64,000 nucleotides of DNA from Acidimicrobiia bacterium. Lineage in GTDB: Bacteria; Acidobacteriota; Vicinamibacteria; Vicinamibacterales; SCN-69-37. Positions within the stretch are counted from its first letter, which is position 1, and each line of letters starts with the position of its first letter. The translations under genes and the position numbers were made by a program. The notes beneath the pieces are model-generated. The model did not search any database. It had not been told where the DNA came from and was given only the letters and a program-made list of their open reading frames with translations. Positions 42,662 to 51,140 of the stretch are shown one piece after another. The stretch lies in NCBI GenBank assembly GCA_016871335.1, contig VFZF01000001.1, positions 1-64,000 on the forward strand. Direction: 5' to 3'.

Positions 42662-43570
42662 ATGACCCTTGATGACCTCAGGACATTTGCCGCCGTCGCC
42701 ACCGAGCGGAGTTTTTCGCGCGCCGCGCGGACGCTGCATCGCACCCAACCGGCGGTGAGCCAGTCGATTCGCCGACTCGAGGAGGCGTGTGGCGAGCAGT
42801 TGATCGATCGTTCCCTGCGTGACGGCACCTTGAGTGAGGCCGGCATCCTGCTGCTGGAGTACGCGCAGCGCACGCTCCGGCTGGTGGACGAAGCCGCGGC
42901 CGCGGTGGCGGAACTGCGGGACGTCAAGAAGGGCCGCGTGGTCGTCGGTGCCAACGAGGCCGGTGTCCACACACTGCTGCCGCTGCTGGCCGCGTTTCAT
43001 GCCGAGCATCCCCACGTGCTTGTGGACGTGCGCCGGATTCATGCGCGACAGATCGGACAGGAAGTGCTGCTGCGCACGATTGACTGCGGTGTGCTGTCGT
43101 TCAGTCCTCCGGACAAGGAGCTCATGTCGGTGTCGTTGGGCACGGACGAATTGGTGCTCCTGGTGCCGCCTCGTCACCCGCTGGCGAAGAAGAAGCAGGT
43201 CACCATGGAGGAAATGGGCCGCCAGTCGGTCATCGCCCACAGCGATCCGTCCCCGCAGCGCGACAAGGTCCTGCGGCTCTACGAACAGCGCCACGCGCCG
43301 CTGAACATCCGGATCTCGCTCCCGAGTCTCGACGGTATCAAGCGCGCGGTTGAGGTGGGCTTGGGCGTTGCGTTGTTGCCCCGCCGTTGCGCACTCGGCG
43401 AAATCAGTCGCGGTCAACTCGTCGCAGTGAAGGTGCCGGAGCTGCGATCACCGCGTCCCCTGCGCCTGGTCTATCGGCGCGAGGGCCAGCAGTCACACGC
43501 CGCTCAGGCATTCCTGGATGTCGTCCGCAAATACGGCAGCCGGGCCTCCACCCGTTCGACATCGTCATAA
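42662..43570 (+). CDS. LysR family transcriptional regulator within the leu cluster
   Basis: This 302-residue protein has an N-terminal winged HTH (LDDLRTFAAVATERSFSRAA, RTLHRTQPAVSQSIRRLEEA) and a linker helix, then a periplasmic-binding-protein-like effector domain (VVVGANEAGVHTLLPLLAAF, VSLGTDELVLLVPPRHPLAK, GLGVALLPRRCALGEI). It is divergent from leuA-leuB and its 3' end overlaps the 3' end of leuD by 67 nt. Regulation of the leu genes in response to a pathway intermediate is likely by position. LysR control of leu genes (LeuO, or isopropylmalate-responsive regulators) is established elsewhere. The effector is unknown. Confidence 0.88.
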   Translation: MTLDDLRTFAAVATERSFSRAARTLHRTQPAVSQSIRRLEEACGEQLIDRSLRDGTLSEAGILLLEYAQRTLRLVDEAAAAVAELRDVKKGRVVVGANEAGVHTLLPLLAAFHAEHPHVLVDVRRIHARQIGQEVLLRTIDCGVLSFSPPDKELMSVSLGTDELVLLVPPRHPLAKKKQVTMEEMGRQSVIAHSDPSPQRDKVLRLYEQRHAPLNIRISLPSLDGIKRAVEVGLGVALLPRRCALGEISRGQLVAVKVPELRSPRPLRLVYRREGQQSHAAQAFLDVVRKYGSRASTRSTSS

Positions 43571-44127
43571 TCCGCCAGCAGCAGGCTGGTGGCGTCCCAC
43601 TGGCCGGTGAGCCAGGCGTGTCGCTGTGATTCTGGCAGCGAGACTGGGCTCCGGGTGGAGCCACACCCGAGGTGGAGGTGCTCAAGATCGACGCAGAATG
43701 CGTTGTCCGGCGAGGCTTCGGCGATTCGCATCGCTTCGGCGATGGTGTGCGGCGACGCGGTCACACACACCAGTCCAATCGTCAGCGCGTTGCCGGCGAA
43801 GATGGGACTGAACGACTCAGCGACCACAGCCCGGAAGCCCCAACGCAGCAGGGCCTGGGGTGCGTGCTCACGCGAAGACCCGCATCCGAAATTCGCCTGC
43901 GTCAGCAGGATCGTCGCACCCGCAGCGCCGGGCCCATCCAGTGGATGCAAGGCGCCGGCGGCCTGCGCGGCTGCACGATCATCAGCGAACAGGTGCGCTT
44001 CGATGCCAGAGAACGTGATCGCTCGCAGGAATCTGGCGGGCATGATGCGATCGGTATCGATGTCGGAGCCGCGAAGCACTACGGCGCGACCTTCGATGCG
44101 CGTGATCGCAGAGGTACTGACGTTCAT
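43504..44127 (-). CDS. leuD: 3-isopropylmalate dehydratase small subunit
   Basis: This 207-residue swivel-domain subunit has [20 protein letters not shown] near residue 20, [20 protein letters not shown] near residue 80, and [20 protein letters not shown]. With LeuC it isomerises 2- to 3-isopropylmalate. The ATG lies 4 nt inside the leuC end (44124-44127), indicating translational coupling. The C-terminal coding part overlaps the LysR gene on the opposite strand, where both appear to be genuine coding sequence. Confidence 0.92.
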   Translation of the reverse strand: MNVSTSAITRIEGRAVVLRGSDIDTDRIMPARFLRAITFSGIEAHLFADDRAAAQAAGALHPLDGPGAAGATILLTQANFGCGSSREHAPQALLRWGFRAVVAESFSPIFAGNALTIGLVCVTASPHTIAEAMRIAEASPDNAFCVDLEHLHLGCGSTRSPVSLPESQRHAWLTGQWDATSLLLADYDDVERVEARLPYLRTTSRNA

Positions 44128-45542
44128 GACGACACTCCGGGATGGAGAACACGCCGGATGTCGACCACTTCACCCGCAAGCGCCGCTGCGGCGACCATGG
44201 CCGGGCTCATCAGCAACGTGCGGCCGGTGGGGCTGCCCTGCCGGCCCTTGAAGTTCCTGTTCGATGACGATGCACACAGCTCGTCGCCGGAGAGGCGATC
44301 CGGGTTCATCGCGAGGCACATGGAGCAACCGGCCCGGCGCCACTCGAATCCGGCGTCTTCAAAAATCTGATCCAGCCCCTCGGCCTCCGCGGCCCAGCGC
44401 ACCTGCTGCGACCCCGGCACGACGAGGGCACGAACATGTGCCGCGACCTTCTGACCTCGGGCCACGCGGGCCGCTTCGCGCAAGTCGGACAGACGCCCAT
44501 TCGTGCAGGACCCGATGAACGCCACATCCACCTTCTGCCCCGCAATCGGTCGACCGGCGGTGAGGTGCATGAACGTGAGCGCGTCCTCGACACCCGCCCG
44601 CTCAGCGTCCGGCATATCAGCCGGCCGAGGCAGCCGTTCGTCGACCGCGATCGATTGACCGGGATGAGTACCCCACGTGACGGTGGGCGCCATCGTCGCG
44701 GCATCGAACTCGACGACGTCGGCGTACGTCGCGTCCGCATCCGACGCCAAGGCTCGCCAGCCGGCCGCCGCGACGTCGAAGTCATCGCCGCCGGGCACGA
44801 ACCTGCGACCACGCAGGTACGCGACTGTCGTGTCGTCAGGGTTGCAGTAACCCATCAGCGCGCCGCCTTCGATGGACATGTTGCAGATTGTCATCCGCTC
44901 GTCCATCGACATGCCCGCGATCGTCGAGCCGGCGTATTCGTAGGCGAAGCCATGGCCGCCGTTGATGCCAAGACGCCGAATGACGGCCAGGATGACGTCC
45001 TTGGCGAACACGCCCGGCGGCAACGCGCCGTCGATCCGAATCTGGCGGACCTGCAGTGGCGACATGGCGACACATTGCGACGCCAGCACGTCACGCACCT
45101 GCGACGTGCCGATGCCAAACGCCAGCGCGCCAAACGCACCATGTGTTGATGTGTGGCTGTCGCCGCAGGCGATCGTCATGCCTGGCTGGGTCAATCCGAG
45201 TTCCGGACCGATCACGTGCACGATGCCCTGCGCGCCGCCGGAGAGGTCGAACATCGGAATGCCATGCGTGCGACAGTTGCGCTCAAGCGCGCCTGCCATC
45301 GCCTCGGCCATCACATCCTGGAACGGACGCGCCTGCGCCGCCGTGGGCACGATGTGGTCCATCGTGGCAAACGTACGGTGCGGTGCCCGCACCGGCCATC
45401 CCCTTGCGCCGAGCATGTCGAAGGCCTGCGGGCTGGTGACCTCGTGCACCAGATGCAACCCGACGTAGAGCTGCGTCTGCCCGTTCGGCAAAAGCCGAAC
45501 GGCGTGGGCGTTCCACACCTTCTCAAACAGGGTTCCGGCCAT
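44124..45542 (-). CDS. leuC: 3-isopropylmalate dehydratase large subunit
   Basis: This protein is about 472 residues long, an aconitase-superfamily subunit. It starts [20 protein letters not shown], with [66 protein letters not shown] (first cluster Cys) and the CxxC in [20 protein letters not shown] (4Fe-4S ligands). ATG 45542 is chosen over 45566 because it matches the normal family start. A TAGCAT hexamer ends 8 nt upstream. It forms an operon with leuD on the minus strand, downstream of which sits the convergent LysR gene. Confidence 0.93.
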   Translation of the reverse strand: MAGTLFEKVWNAHAVRLLPNGQTQLYVGLHLVHEVTSPQAFDMLGARGWPVRAPHRTFATMDHIVPTAAQARPFQDVMAEAMAGALERNCRTHGIPMFDLSGGAQGIVHVIGPELGLTQPGMTIACGDSHTSTHGAFGALAFGIGTSQVRDVLASQCVAMSPLQVRQIRIDGALPPGVFAKDVILAVIRRLGINGGHGFAYEYAGSTIAGMSMDERMTICNMSIEGGALMGYCNPDDTTVAYLRGRRFVPGGDDFDVAAAGWRALASDADATYADVVEFDAATMAPTVTWGTHPGQSIAVDERLPRPADMPDAERAGVEDALTFMHLTAGRPIAGQKVDVAFIGSCTNGRLSDLREAARVARGQKVAAHVRALVVPGSQQVRWAAEAEGLDQIFEDAGFEWRRAGCSMCLAMNPDRLSGDELCASSSNRNFKGRQGSPTGRTLLMSPAMVAAAALAGEVVDIRRVLHPGVSS

Positions 45543-45615
45543 CCGACGTGATGCTACCAGCCGCAACGTTTCCCCTGATGCTGGTATTGCCGGTGCTTAT
45601 GGAGACAAGAACCCG

Positions 45616-46494
45616 CTATCGGATCGAGATTCGCCGCGCGTGCGACGGCCGCACATCCCCCGAGCCGTCGTCGAACCACTCGCGCACGAGGGCGAGCACG
45701 CCCGATGCCGACTCCCCGGTGATGTGGCGCGTCCGGCGGGCCGAATAGTCCTCGTAGATCGCGTCGGCCGCGGTCTTCAACGCGCGGTCGGCGTCGTTGG
45801 CTTCGTGCCCCCTGGGCACCGCATACACAAACCGGCGTTCACCGCGCACGGTCTGGAGCGACACAAAGTCTCGGGGCACGAGCGTCCCCTTCCCCGTCTT
45901 CTCCTCCTCGAGGCGCTGCGTCTCGGACGCCTGCGCAAAGAAGTCCACGGCATAGTCCGGGTAGCCGAAGAGATACCCGTACCCGCGCAGCCGTGGTGTC
46001 GTCGCGGCATATTCGACCGTCATCACCACTTCCATGGGATCCGATGATGGCGACAGCCCGTAGGGGGTGAAAAACGCCGCGTGCCGGGTCAGCATGTTCT
46101 TCAGCGCGGGGCGATGAAACACGACTGCCTCAAGCGAACGCGACCCCTGATAGACCGCTGCGAAGTGGTGCAGGCCGGCCGCGATCTCTCCACCGCACGT
46201 CCATGTGGCCAAGATCTGGCGCGTGGCTTCGGCCTCAGCGAGATCCGGCGCATCCACCTTGATCGACGATGAGACGAAGCCGCTGCTCATGGGCTTCAAG
46301 CCGCCGGCAATGGTGTACAGCGCCTCACCATCGAGCGCACGCAACAACATCTCCTCCGCGCGCGGTCGCAATGACTCAGGCAACCGCTCGAATGGGAAAC
46401 ACTCGGCCGCAGCCGACTTTTGCGGCGCCTGCGCCGACAACGGCGACAGCGAGACCGAAAGGATGATGACGAAAGAACTGAAGAATTTGCTCAT
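45616..46494 (-). CDS. Secreted protein of unknown function
   Basis: This 292-residue protein has a signal peptide (FFSSFVIILSVSLSPLSAQA) and a mature domain with CFPFERLPESLRPRAEEMLL, LARALDGEALYTIAGGLKPM-like sequence (read as RALDGEALYTIAGGLKPMSS), ATWTCGGEIAAGLHHFAAVY, MTVEYAATTPRLRGYGYLFG, YPDYAVDFFAQASETQRLEE and VPRDFVSLQTVRGERRFVYA. Two Cys could form a disulfide. No family was recognised. Its ATG overlaps the stop of the HAD phosphatase gene (46491-46494), so the two are co-translated. Confidence 0.7.
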   Translation of the reverse strand: MSKFFSSFVIILSVSLSPLSAQAPQKSAAAECFPFERLPESLRPRAEEMLLRALDGEALYTIAGGLKPMSSGFVSSSIKVDAPDLAEAEATRQILATWTCGGEIAAGLHHFAAVYQGSRSLEAVVFHRPALKNMLTRHAAFFTPYGLSPSSDPMEVVMTVEYAATTPRLRGYGYLFGYPDYAVDFFAQASETQRLEEEKTGKGTLVPRDFVSLQTVRGERRFVYAVPRGHEANDADRALKTAADAIYEDYSARRTRHITGESASGVLALVREWFDDGSGDVRPSHARRISIR

Positions 46495-47135
46495 GCGAAC
46501 AATGCAACCTCTGTGGGGGTCTGCACAACGAACTCGTCCCCTCGCAACGTGAGGTCCCCGCGCGCAGCACCAAACCCATACACCGCGACGCAGACGGCGA
46601 CCCCCGCGTTGCGCGCAACATCGACATCCACCATCGAATCCCCCACCATCAACGTATCCTCAGGCCGCGCGCCGGCCCACGCCATGAGATCGAGCAGTCC
46701 CGACGGGTCGGGTTTCCTGGGGAACGGCCCATCACCACCGATGACCCGCCCGAAGATCCCATTCCATCCGAAGTGGTCAATCAACCGTAACGTGGGGGTG
46801 AGCGGTTTGTTGGTCAGCACAGCCAACCGCGCGTGGCCACGAAGGGCCGCGAGAACGTCGTCGATTCCCGGGTAGGGGCGGGTGGTCTCGAGCAGTCTGA
46901 TGGCGTAGCTGCGGTGAAATTCGATCAGCGCCAGATTCAGGTCCGCCTCACAGCCTGCCGCATCCAGCGCGCGCTGCACGAGCGTGCGGGCACCATCTCC
47001 GACCATCCGGCACACCTGGTCGATGGCTAGGGGCTGCGCGCCAAGACTCACGAGCACATCATTCGTACTGGCCGCCAGGTCCTCCCGGGAGTCCACCAAC
47101 GTGCCATCAAGATCGAACACCACGAGCGCTGACAT
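46491..47135 (-). CDS. HAD-family phosphatase, phosphoglycolate phosphatase-like
   Basis: This protein is about 214 residues long with HAD motif I VFDLDGTLVDSREDLA, a helical cap, motif II/III region LAVLTNKPLTPTLRLIDHFG, and motif IV MVGDSMVDVDVARNAGVAVC. The cap size and 'DGTLVDS...NKP...GDS..D...A.NAG' pattern match Gph-type phosphoglycolate phosphatases. ATG 47135 is preferred over 47165, since a TAAGAT hexamer (47148-47143) lies 8 nt before it, as for other leaderless-type genes. It is divergent from the VWFA gene at 47198. Substrate preference cannot be fixed. Confidence 0.85.
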   Translation of the reverse strand: MSALVVFDLDGTLVDSREDLAASTNDVLVSLGAQPLAIDQVCRMVGDGARTLVQRALDAAGCEADLNLALIEFHRSYAIRLLETTRPYPGIDDVLAALRGHARLAVLTNKPLTPTLRLIDHFGWNGIFGRVIGGDGPFPRKPDPSGLLDLMAWAGARPEDTLMVGDSMVDVDVARNAGVAVCVAVYGFGAARGDLTLRGDEFVVQTPTEVALFA

Positions 47136-47197
47136 GCCCGGCCATCTTACGTCCCGTGTGTGCACCAGACGGCCTCTTTTTTGCTTACGATAGCGGC

Positions 47198-47947
47198 ATG
47201 CCCTCCCTGCGTCCGCTCATCGCGGCGGCGGCCCTCGCCGGACTCGCCTTCACCGCCACCGGCGCGGCGCAGCAGGCCACGTTCCGGGCGAGCACCCGCA
47301 CGGTGCCGATCTACGCCACGGTGACCGACGCAAACGGGCGCCTCGTGCCTGATCTGGAGCGAGGCGACTTCGAGGTCTGCGACAACGGCAGGAAACAGGA
47401 CCTCACGCTCTTTAACAACGTCACGCAACCCATCTCCGTCGTGGTCATGCTCGACACGTCGGGGAGCATGACCATGCATCTGGATTTGTTGAAGCAGGCG
47501 GCGACCCAGTTTGTCATCCGGTTGTTGCCGGAGGATCGGGCGCGCGTGGGCAGCTTCAGCGACCGGAACAAGATCCGGATCGCGCCCGATGAGTTCACCG
47601 GCGATCGCGACGAGTTGATGCGGGCGGTCCGTGAGGACCTGCAATTCGGCAATCCCACGGCGCTGTGGGATGCGATCGGCCTCAGGTCGCGGGTACGGGG
47701 CCAGGGTGTGACGCAACCGGACCGGGGCCTGCGCCGTGTGGCCGACGAAGCCGGTGGCGGCTACTTCGAACTGCAGCGCACCGACGAACTCGACACCACT
47801 TTCACCCGCGTCGCGCAGGAACTGCACAGTCAGTACGTGCTGGGCTTTTCCCCGCAGACGCTCGACGGCAAAGTGCATACACTGGAGGTGCGCGCCACCC
47901 GTCCCGGGCTGACCACGCGCGCCAGAAAGAGTTACGTGGCCAAATGA
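47198..47947 (+). CDS. VWFA-related secreted protein with internal deletion (tandem copy 1)
   Basis: This 249-residue protein has a signal peptide (LIAAAALAGLAFTATGAAQQ), the typical RTVPIYATVTDANGRLVPDL, EVCDNGRKQDLTLFNN, and the MIDAS segment VVMLDTSGSMTMHLDLLK (DxSxS kept). Compared with the next gene it lacks about 45 residues between 'ALWDAI' and 'EAGGGYFEL', which includes the strand VVVALTDGED. In their place are about 20 residues rich in Arg and Gly. The join is in frame. The deletion removes a core strand and a MIDAS Asp, so folding may be compromised. TACGAT (47186-47191) ends 6 nt before the ATG. Confidence 0.78.
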   Translation: MPSLRPLIAAAALAGLAFTATGAAQQATFRASTRTVPIYATVTDANGRLVPDLERGDFEVCDNGRKQDLTLFNNVTQPISVVVMLDTSGSMTMHLDLLKQAATQFVIRLLPEDRARVGSFSDRNKIRIAPDEFTGDRDELMRAVREDLQFGNPTALWDAIGLRSRVRGQGVTQPDRGLRRVADEAGGGYFELQRTDELDTTFTRVAQELHSQYVLGFSPQTLDGKVHTLEVRATRPGLTTRARKSYVAK

Positions 47948-48831
47948 GACGACTGACCACCACGGCGTGCCTTCTCGCAGCAGCAGTGACCGCCACCGCC
48001 CTCGCACAACAACAGCCGCTGTTCCGCTCCGGCACACGGACGGTGCCGGTCTACGCGACCGTCACCGATCGCGACGGCCGTCTGGTGCCTGAACTGACGC
48101 AGGCCGACTTCGAGATCTACGACAACGGCAAGAAGCAGCCCATCACGATCTTCGACGATGAGATCGTGCCGTTCTCGGCGGTGCTGGCGCTCGACACGAG
48201 CGCGAGCATGACGATGAACATCGAGTTTGTGCAGGATGCGGCCGCCCAGTTCGTGATTCGCATGTTGCCCCAGGACGCTGTCGCCGTCGGGTTCTTCAAT
48301 TCGAAGGTGCGGATCAGCCCGGGCCTCTCGTCCGATCGCGATGGCCTCGTGCGCTACATCCGCAACGAGATGCAATACGGCAACGAGACGCGGCTCTGGG
48401 ATGCGATCGATGCCGCACTCGATCATCTGAATGAGGCCACTGGCCGGCGTGTGGTCGTCGCCCTGACTGACGGCGAAGACTGGGGATCATCCAAGGGCAA
48501 CGGCGAAGTACTCGATCGGGCCCAGCGCGAGGACGTCATGGTCTACGCCATCGGTATCGAGTCCACATTCCACAATGGCCAGCGGTGGACGACGACGCGC
48601 CCCGGCGGGTCGTTCCGCAAGATGGCCACGGAAACCGGCGGCGGCTACTTTGAGCTGAAGAAGACCGCCGACCTCAACACCACCTTCTCGCGCGTGGTGC
48701 AGGAACTGCACAGCCAGTACCTGATTGGGTTCGCGCCAACGACGCTCGATGGCAAGGAGCACAAACTCGAGGTCAGGGTCACAAAGCCCGGCCTCAACGT
48801 GCGCGCGAGGAAGACGTATGTGGCGAAATAG
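47944..48831 (+). CDS. VWFA-related secreted protein (tandem copy 2, intact)
   Basis: This protein is about 295 residues long with a signal peptide (TTACLLAAAVTATALAQQQ), RTVPVYATVTDRDGRLVPEL, then the VWA domain with MIDAS motif LALDTSASMTMNIEFVQDAA, Thr/Asp of the later MIDAS positions in VVVALTDGEDWGSSKGN, and the family C-terminus LHSQYLIGFAPTTLDGKEHK, LNVRARKTYVAK. It is the 'VWFA-related Acidobacterial' protein type, secreted or periplasmic, with a role in protein binding. The start ATG overlaps the stop of copy 1 (ATGA). A small lipoprotein gene overlaps its end by 14 nt. Confidence 0.87.
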   Translation: MRRLTTTACLLAAAVTATALAQQQPLFRSGTRTVPVYATVTDRDGRLVPELTQADFEIYDNGKKQPITIFDDEIVPFSAVLALDTSASMTMNIEFVQDAAAQFVIRMLPQDAVAVGFFNSKVRISPGLSSDRDGLVRYIRNEMQYGNETRLWDAIDAALDHLNEATGRRVVVALTDGEDWGSSKGNGEVLDRAQREDVMVYAIGIESTFHNGQRWTTTRPGGSFRKMATETGGGYFELKKTADLNTTFSRVVQELHSQYLIGFAPTTLDGKEHKLEVRVTKPGLNVRARKTYVAK

Positions 48832-49318
48832 CCTCGTGGCCGTCTGCATGCTGGGCGCGTCCGCCTGTGGCCAAGCCGACGACCCAAACGCGCTGATGAC
48901 GCCGGAGTCATTGCAGGCTCTGGTGCCCACGATGGACGGCTGGACGCAGGGGACCATCACGGCGCAGACCATTGACGTACCCGAGGTGGCGAGCGTGGTG
49001 ACCGTCAGCTACACCCACGCGGACGGCGGCCGGCTTGATCTCGAGATCAGCGACACGGCCGGCACATCATCGATGATCGCGCCGCTCGCCGCTGAAGCCG
49101 AATCCCAGTTCGACCGCCAGATGGGGAACGGCTACCTGAAGGGCACCGTGGTTGCCGGCGCCCCCGCCGTCGAAGCTTGGAACACCGAAGACCGCATCGG
49201 CGAACTCACCGTGCTCGTCAGGAAGCGCTACATCATCCACGTCGGCGGCTCGCGCCTCGCCGACGCCGCGCCGATGCGCGCGCTCGTGGAGCGTATCGAT
49301 CTCTCAGGACTGAAGTAG
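48818..49318 (+). CDS. Small lipoprotein downstream of VWFA pair
   Basis: This protein is about 166 residues long with a lipoprotein signal (LVAVCMLGASACGQADD, lipobox ASAC). The mature domain begins LMTPESLQALVPTMDGWTQG and has SVVTVSYTHADGGRLDLEIS, AEAESQFDRQMGNGYLKGTV and RKRYIIHVGGSRLADAAPMR. It resembles small periplasmic lipoproteins of unknown role. No family was assigned. ATG 48818 lies within the end of the VWFA gene, so expression is probably coupled. The following bases start the CGTAGGG-type repeat and the mobile unit described below. Confidence 0.75.
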   Translation: MWRNSLVAVCMLGASACGQADDPNALMTPESLQALVPTMDGWTQGTITAQTIDVPEVASVVTVSYTHADGGRLDLEISDTAGTSSMIAPLAAEAESQFDRQMGNGYLKGTVVAGAPAVEAWNTEDRIGELTVLVRKRYIIHVGGSRLADAAPMRALVERIDLSGLK

Positions 49319-49343
49319 GGCGCGCTGGGCTTGAGCGCGCCGT
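49316..49343. repeat. Single GTAGGGCGCGCT hairpin
   Basis: GGCGCGCTGGGCTTGAGCGCGCC (49320-49341) is a perfect-arm hairpin opened by GTAG, the half-unit of the double-hairpin repeats at 24778 and 25480. It overlaps the stop codon of the lipoprotein gene. Confidence 0.7.
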
Positions 49344-49360
49344 GGAACCCTGAACCAACT

Positions 49361-50116
49361 GTTCATGGTTCATCGGTTCATGGTTCATGGTGCTGTTCTG
49401 GGTTCTGGGGTGCTGGGTTCTTGGTGCTGGGTTCTTGGTGCTCGGTTCAGGGTTCGCTCCCAGCTGCACGGCGTGTGCTTTCGATGTCGCCGTGGGTGTG
49501 CGGCGGTACGAGGAACTTGATGCGTGGAAGCTGAGTCGGCAATTGGCTGACGAAGTCGCACAGGTGCTCAAGGCGCGAAAGCCTTCAGACGACTTTGACC
49601 TGTTCAATCAACTCAGGTCCGCGACCAGGTCGAGTTGCCGCAACATAGCTGAGGGGTTCGGGCGGTTTTATCCCAAGGAATTTGCCCAGTTCCTGAGAAT
49701 CGCCAGAGGATCACTTCTGGAAACTGGAGACCATCTCCGAGATGCGCGCACCGCTGGCTGGATCGACGCGTCGCGCGAAGCAGAGTTGGTGCGCCTGCGC
49801 GACCGCGCAGTCGGCGCGACGACGCGCCTCATCCGCTACCTCGACTCGAAACCACGACAGGGTCCAACTCGGCCCAAAGGGAGCTAAGCGAGCCTGCTGG
49901 ATGGGTCATCGGGTTCCCCTGGCCCGGACGCTCGTGGTTCATCGGTTCATGGTTCATGGTTCATGGTGCTGTTCCAGGTTCTCGGGTGCCGGGTTCGTGG
50001 TGCTGGGTGCGGGGTTCGCCTGACGGGCGGATCGAACCCTGAACGATGCACCTAGAACGCAGAACCAAGCACCCAGAACAGCACCATGAACCATGAACCG
50101 ATGAACCATGAACCGG
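49361..50116 (+). mobile_element. Putative small mobile unit, copy 1: heptamer-array ends around a four-helix-bundle gene
   Basis: The left end is a run of degenerate GGTTCAT-type 7-mers (GTTCATGGTTCATCGGTTCA) and then GTGCTGTTCTGGGTTCTGGG blocks (49361-49455). The right end has the same array in direct orientation (49935-50020) followed by its inverted copy (50033-50116, ending GCACCATGAACC and GATGAACCATGAACC). The gene at 49498-49887 lies inside. Copy 2 at 56862-57504 has the same order, arm-gene-inverted arm, and its 5' arm and spacer align with this one up to the gene start. Both copies sit between convergent gene ends. No transposase is encoded, so mobility would need a factor from elsewhere. 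Confidence 0.5.
49498..49887 (+). CDS. Four-helix-bundle protein (S23/bAvd-like, 23S rRNA intervening-sequence family), copy 1
   Basis: This protein is about 129 residues long starting with YEELDAWKLSRQLADEVAQV, then DFDLFNQLRSATRSSCRNIA, EGFGRFYPKEFAQFLRIARG, SLLETGDHLRDARTAGWIDA and LVRLRDRAVGATTRLIRYLD. These five segments are the hallmark of the family first known from 23S rRNA intervening sequences and related to the Avd accessory protein of diversity-generating retroelements, which forms a basic pentameric barrel that binds nucleic acid. The start is GTG 49498 or GTG 49492. No ribosome-binding site is obvious. It is over 75% identical by eye to the protein at 56989-57387. Confidence 0.85.
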   Translation: MRRYEELDAWKLSRQLADEVAQVLKARKPSDDFDLFNQLRSATRSSCRNIAEGFGRFYPKEFAQFLRIARGSLLETGDHLRDARTAGWIDASREAELVRLRDRAVGATTRLIRYLDSKPRQGPTRPKGS

Positions 50117-50141
50117 TTCCAAGGCTCCAGGATTCCAGAGT

Positions 50142-51140
50142 TCAGAGCTTGAACCCCTCCGCCAGAGGATCGTCCGGCGTGGTGATGAACGTGTGCTCCC
50201 CCGTGATCGACGCCGACCCCGTCAGCTCAGGCACGATCGCCTGATGCTCGCCGACCGTCGTGCGTGACAACACGCGCGCGCGGAAGGAGGTGCCGATGAT
50301 GCTCTCGTGCACAAACGGTATCGCATCGTCCACAAGCCCCATCGCATCGAGCACGGCCAGCACCGCGCAGGTGCCGGTGCCGCACGGTGATCGATCAACT
50401 TCGTGGTCGGCGAAGACCGTCACATTGCGAAGGTGCGCGGTCTCAGAGGACGGCGGTCCCGTGAAGATCGTCCCGTAGACGCCAGTCAGGCCGGGTTCAA
50501 GCGGGTGAACCACCGGAATGAGGCGTTCCACTTCGCGGGCGATCAACATACCGATACGCTTCAGATCACCGAGGCGTTCCGGCACCACGGCGAGGCCGGC
50601 CGACTCGGCGTCCACCACCGCATAAAACGCGCCCCCGAACGCCACGTCCACGAACATGTCGCGCCCGGCGACGTGCACGGGCAGCGCGGCGGCGTAGACA
50701 AACGACGGCACATTCCGGAACGACACTTCCTCAACTCGTCCACCCCGCATCGTCGCGCGCGCGTGGATCTGACCGGCGGGGGCGTCGAACACCAGCGTCG
50801 TCCGGCCATCGGCGTGCGTCATCAGACCCCGTTCGAAAGCGATCGTGGTGACGGCGATGATGCCGTGACCACACATGGTGCTGTAGCCCTCGTTGTGCAT
50901 GAAGAGGACCCCCACGTCCGAGTCTGGCCGCTCCGGCAGCGTCAGCAGGGCGCCGTACATGTCGGCGTGCCCCCGGGGTTCAAACATGAGGATGCGGCGC
51001 AGGTGGTCCTGCGTCTCGCGGGCATACGCCCGGCGCTCGAGCATGGTCGCCCCTTCGGGGGCCGGCCAGCCGTCCACGATGAGCCGCAGCGGTTCTCCGG
51101 CGGTGTGGGCGTCAATCGTGCGTAAGATGTGTGACGTCAT
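50142..51140 (-). CDS. Proline racemase family protein, 4-hydroxyproline 2-epimerase type
   Basis: This protein is about 332 residues long with RTIDAHTAGEPLRLIVDGWP at the N-terminus, the first catalytic Cys90 in MCGHGIIAVTT, and the second Cys in DRSPCGTGTCAVLAVLDAMG near residue 253. Both Cys are present, which points to an epimerase or racemase rather than trans-3-hydroxyproline dehydratase, where one is replaced by Thr. It should convert trans-4-hydroxy-L-proline to cis-4-hydroxy-D-proline. The divergent neighbour is a ketimine-reductase-like protein, a common partner in hydroxyproline catabolism. Its ATG (51140-51138) overlaps the ATG of that neighbour on the other strand. Confidence 0.87.
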   Translation of the reverse strand: MTSHILRTIDAHTAGEPLRLIVDGWPAPEGATMLERRAYARETQDHLRRILMFEPRGHADMYGALLTLPERPDSDVGVLFMHNEGYSTMCGHGIIAVTTIAFERGLMTHADGRTTLVFDAPAGQIHARATMRGGRVEEVSFRNVPSFVYAAALPVHVAGRDMFVDVAFGGAFYAVVDAESAGLAVVPERLGDLKRIGMLIAREVERLIPVVHPLEPGLTGVYGTIFTGPPSSETAHLRNVTVFADHEVDRSPCGTGTCAVLAVLDAMGLVDDAIPFVHESIIGTSFRARVLSRTTVGEHQAIVPELTGSASITGEHTFITTPDDPLAEGFKL

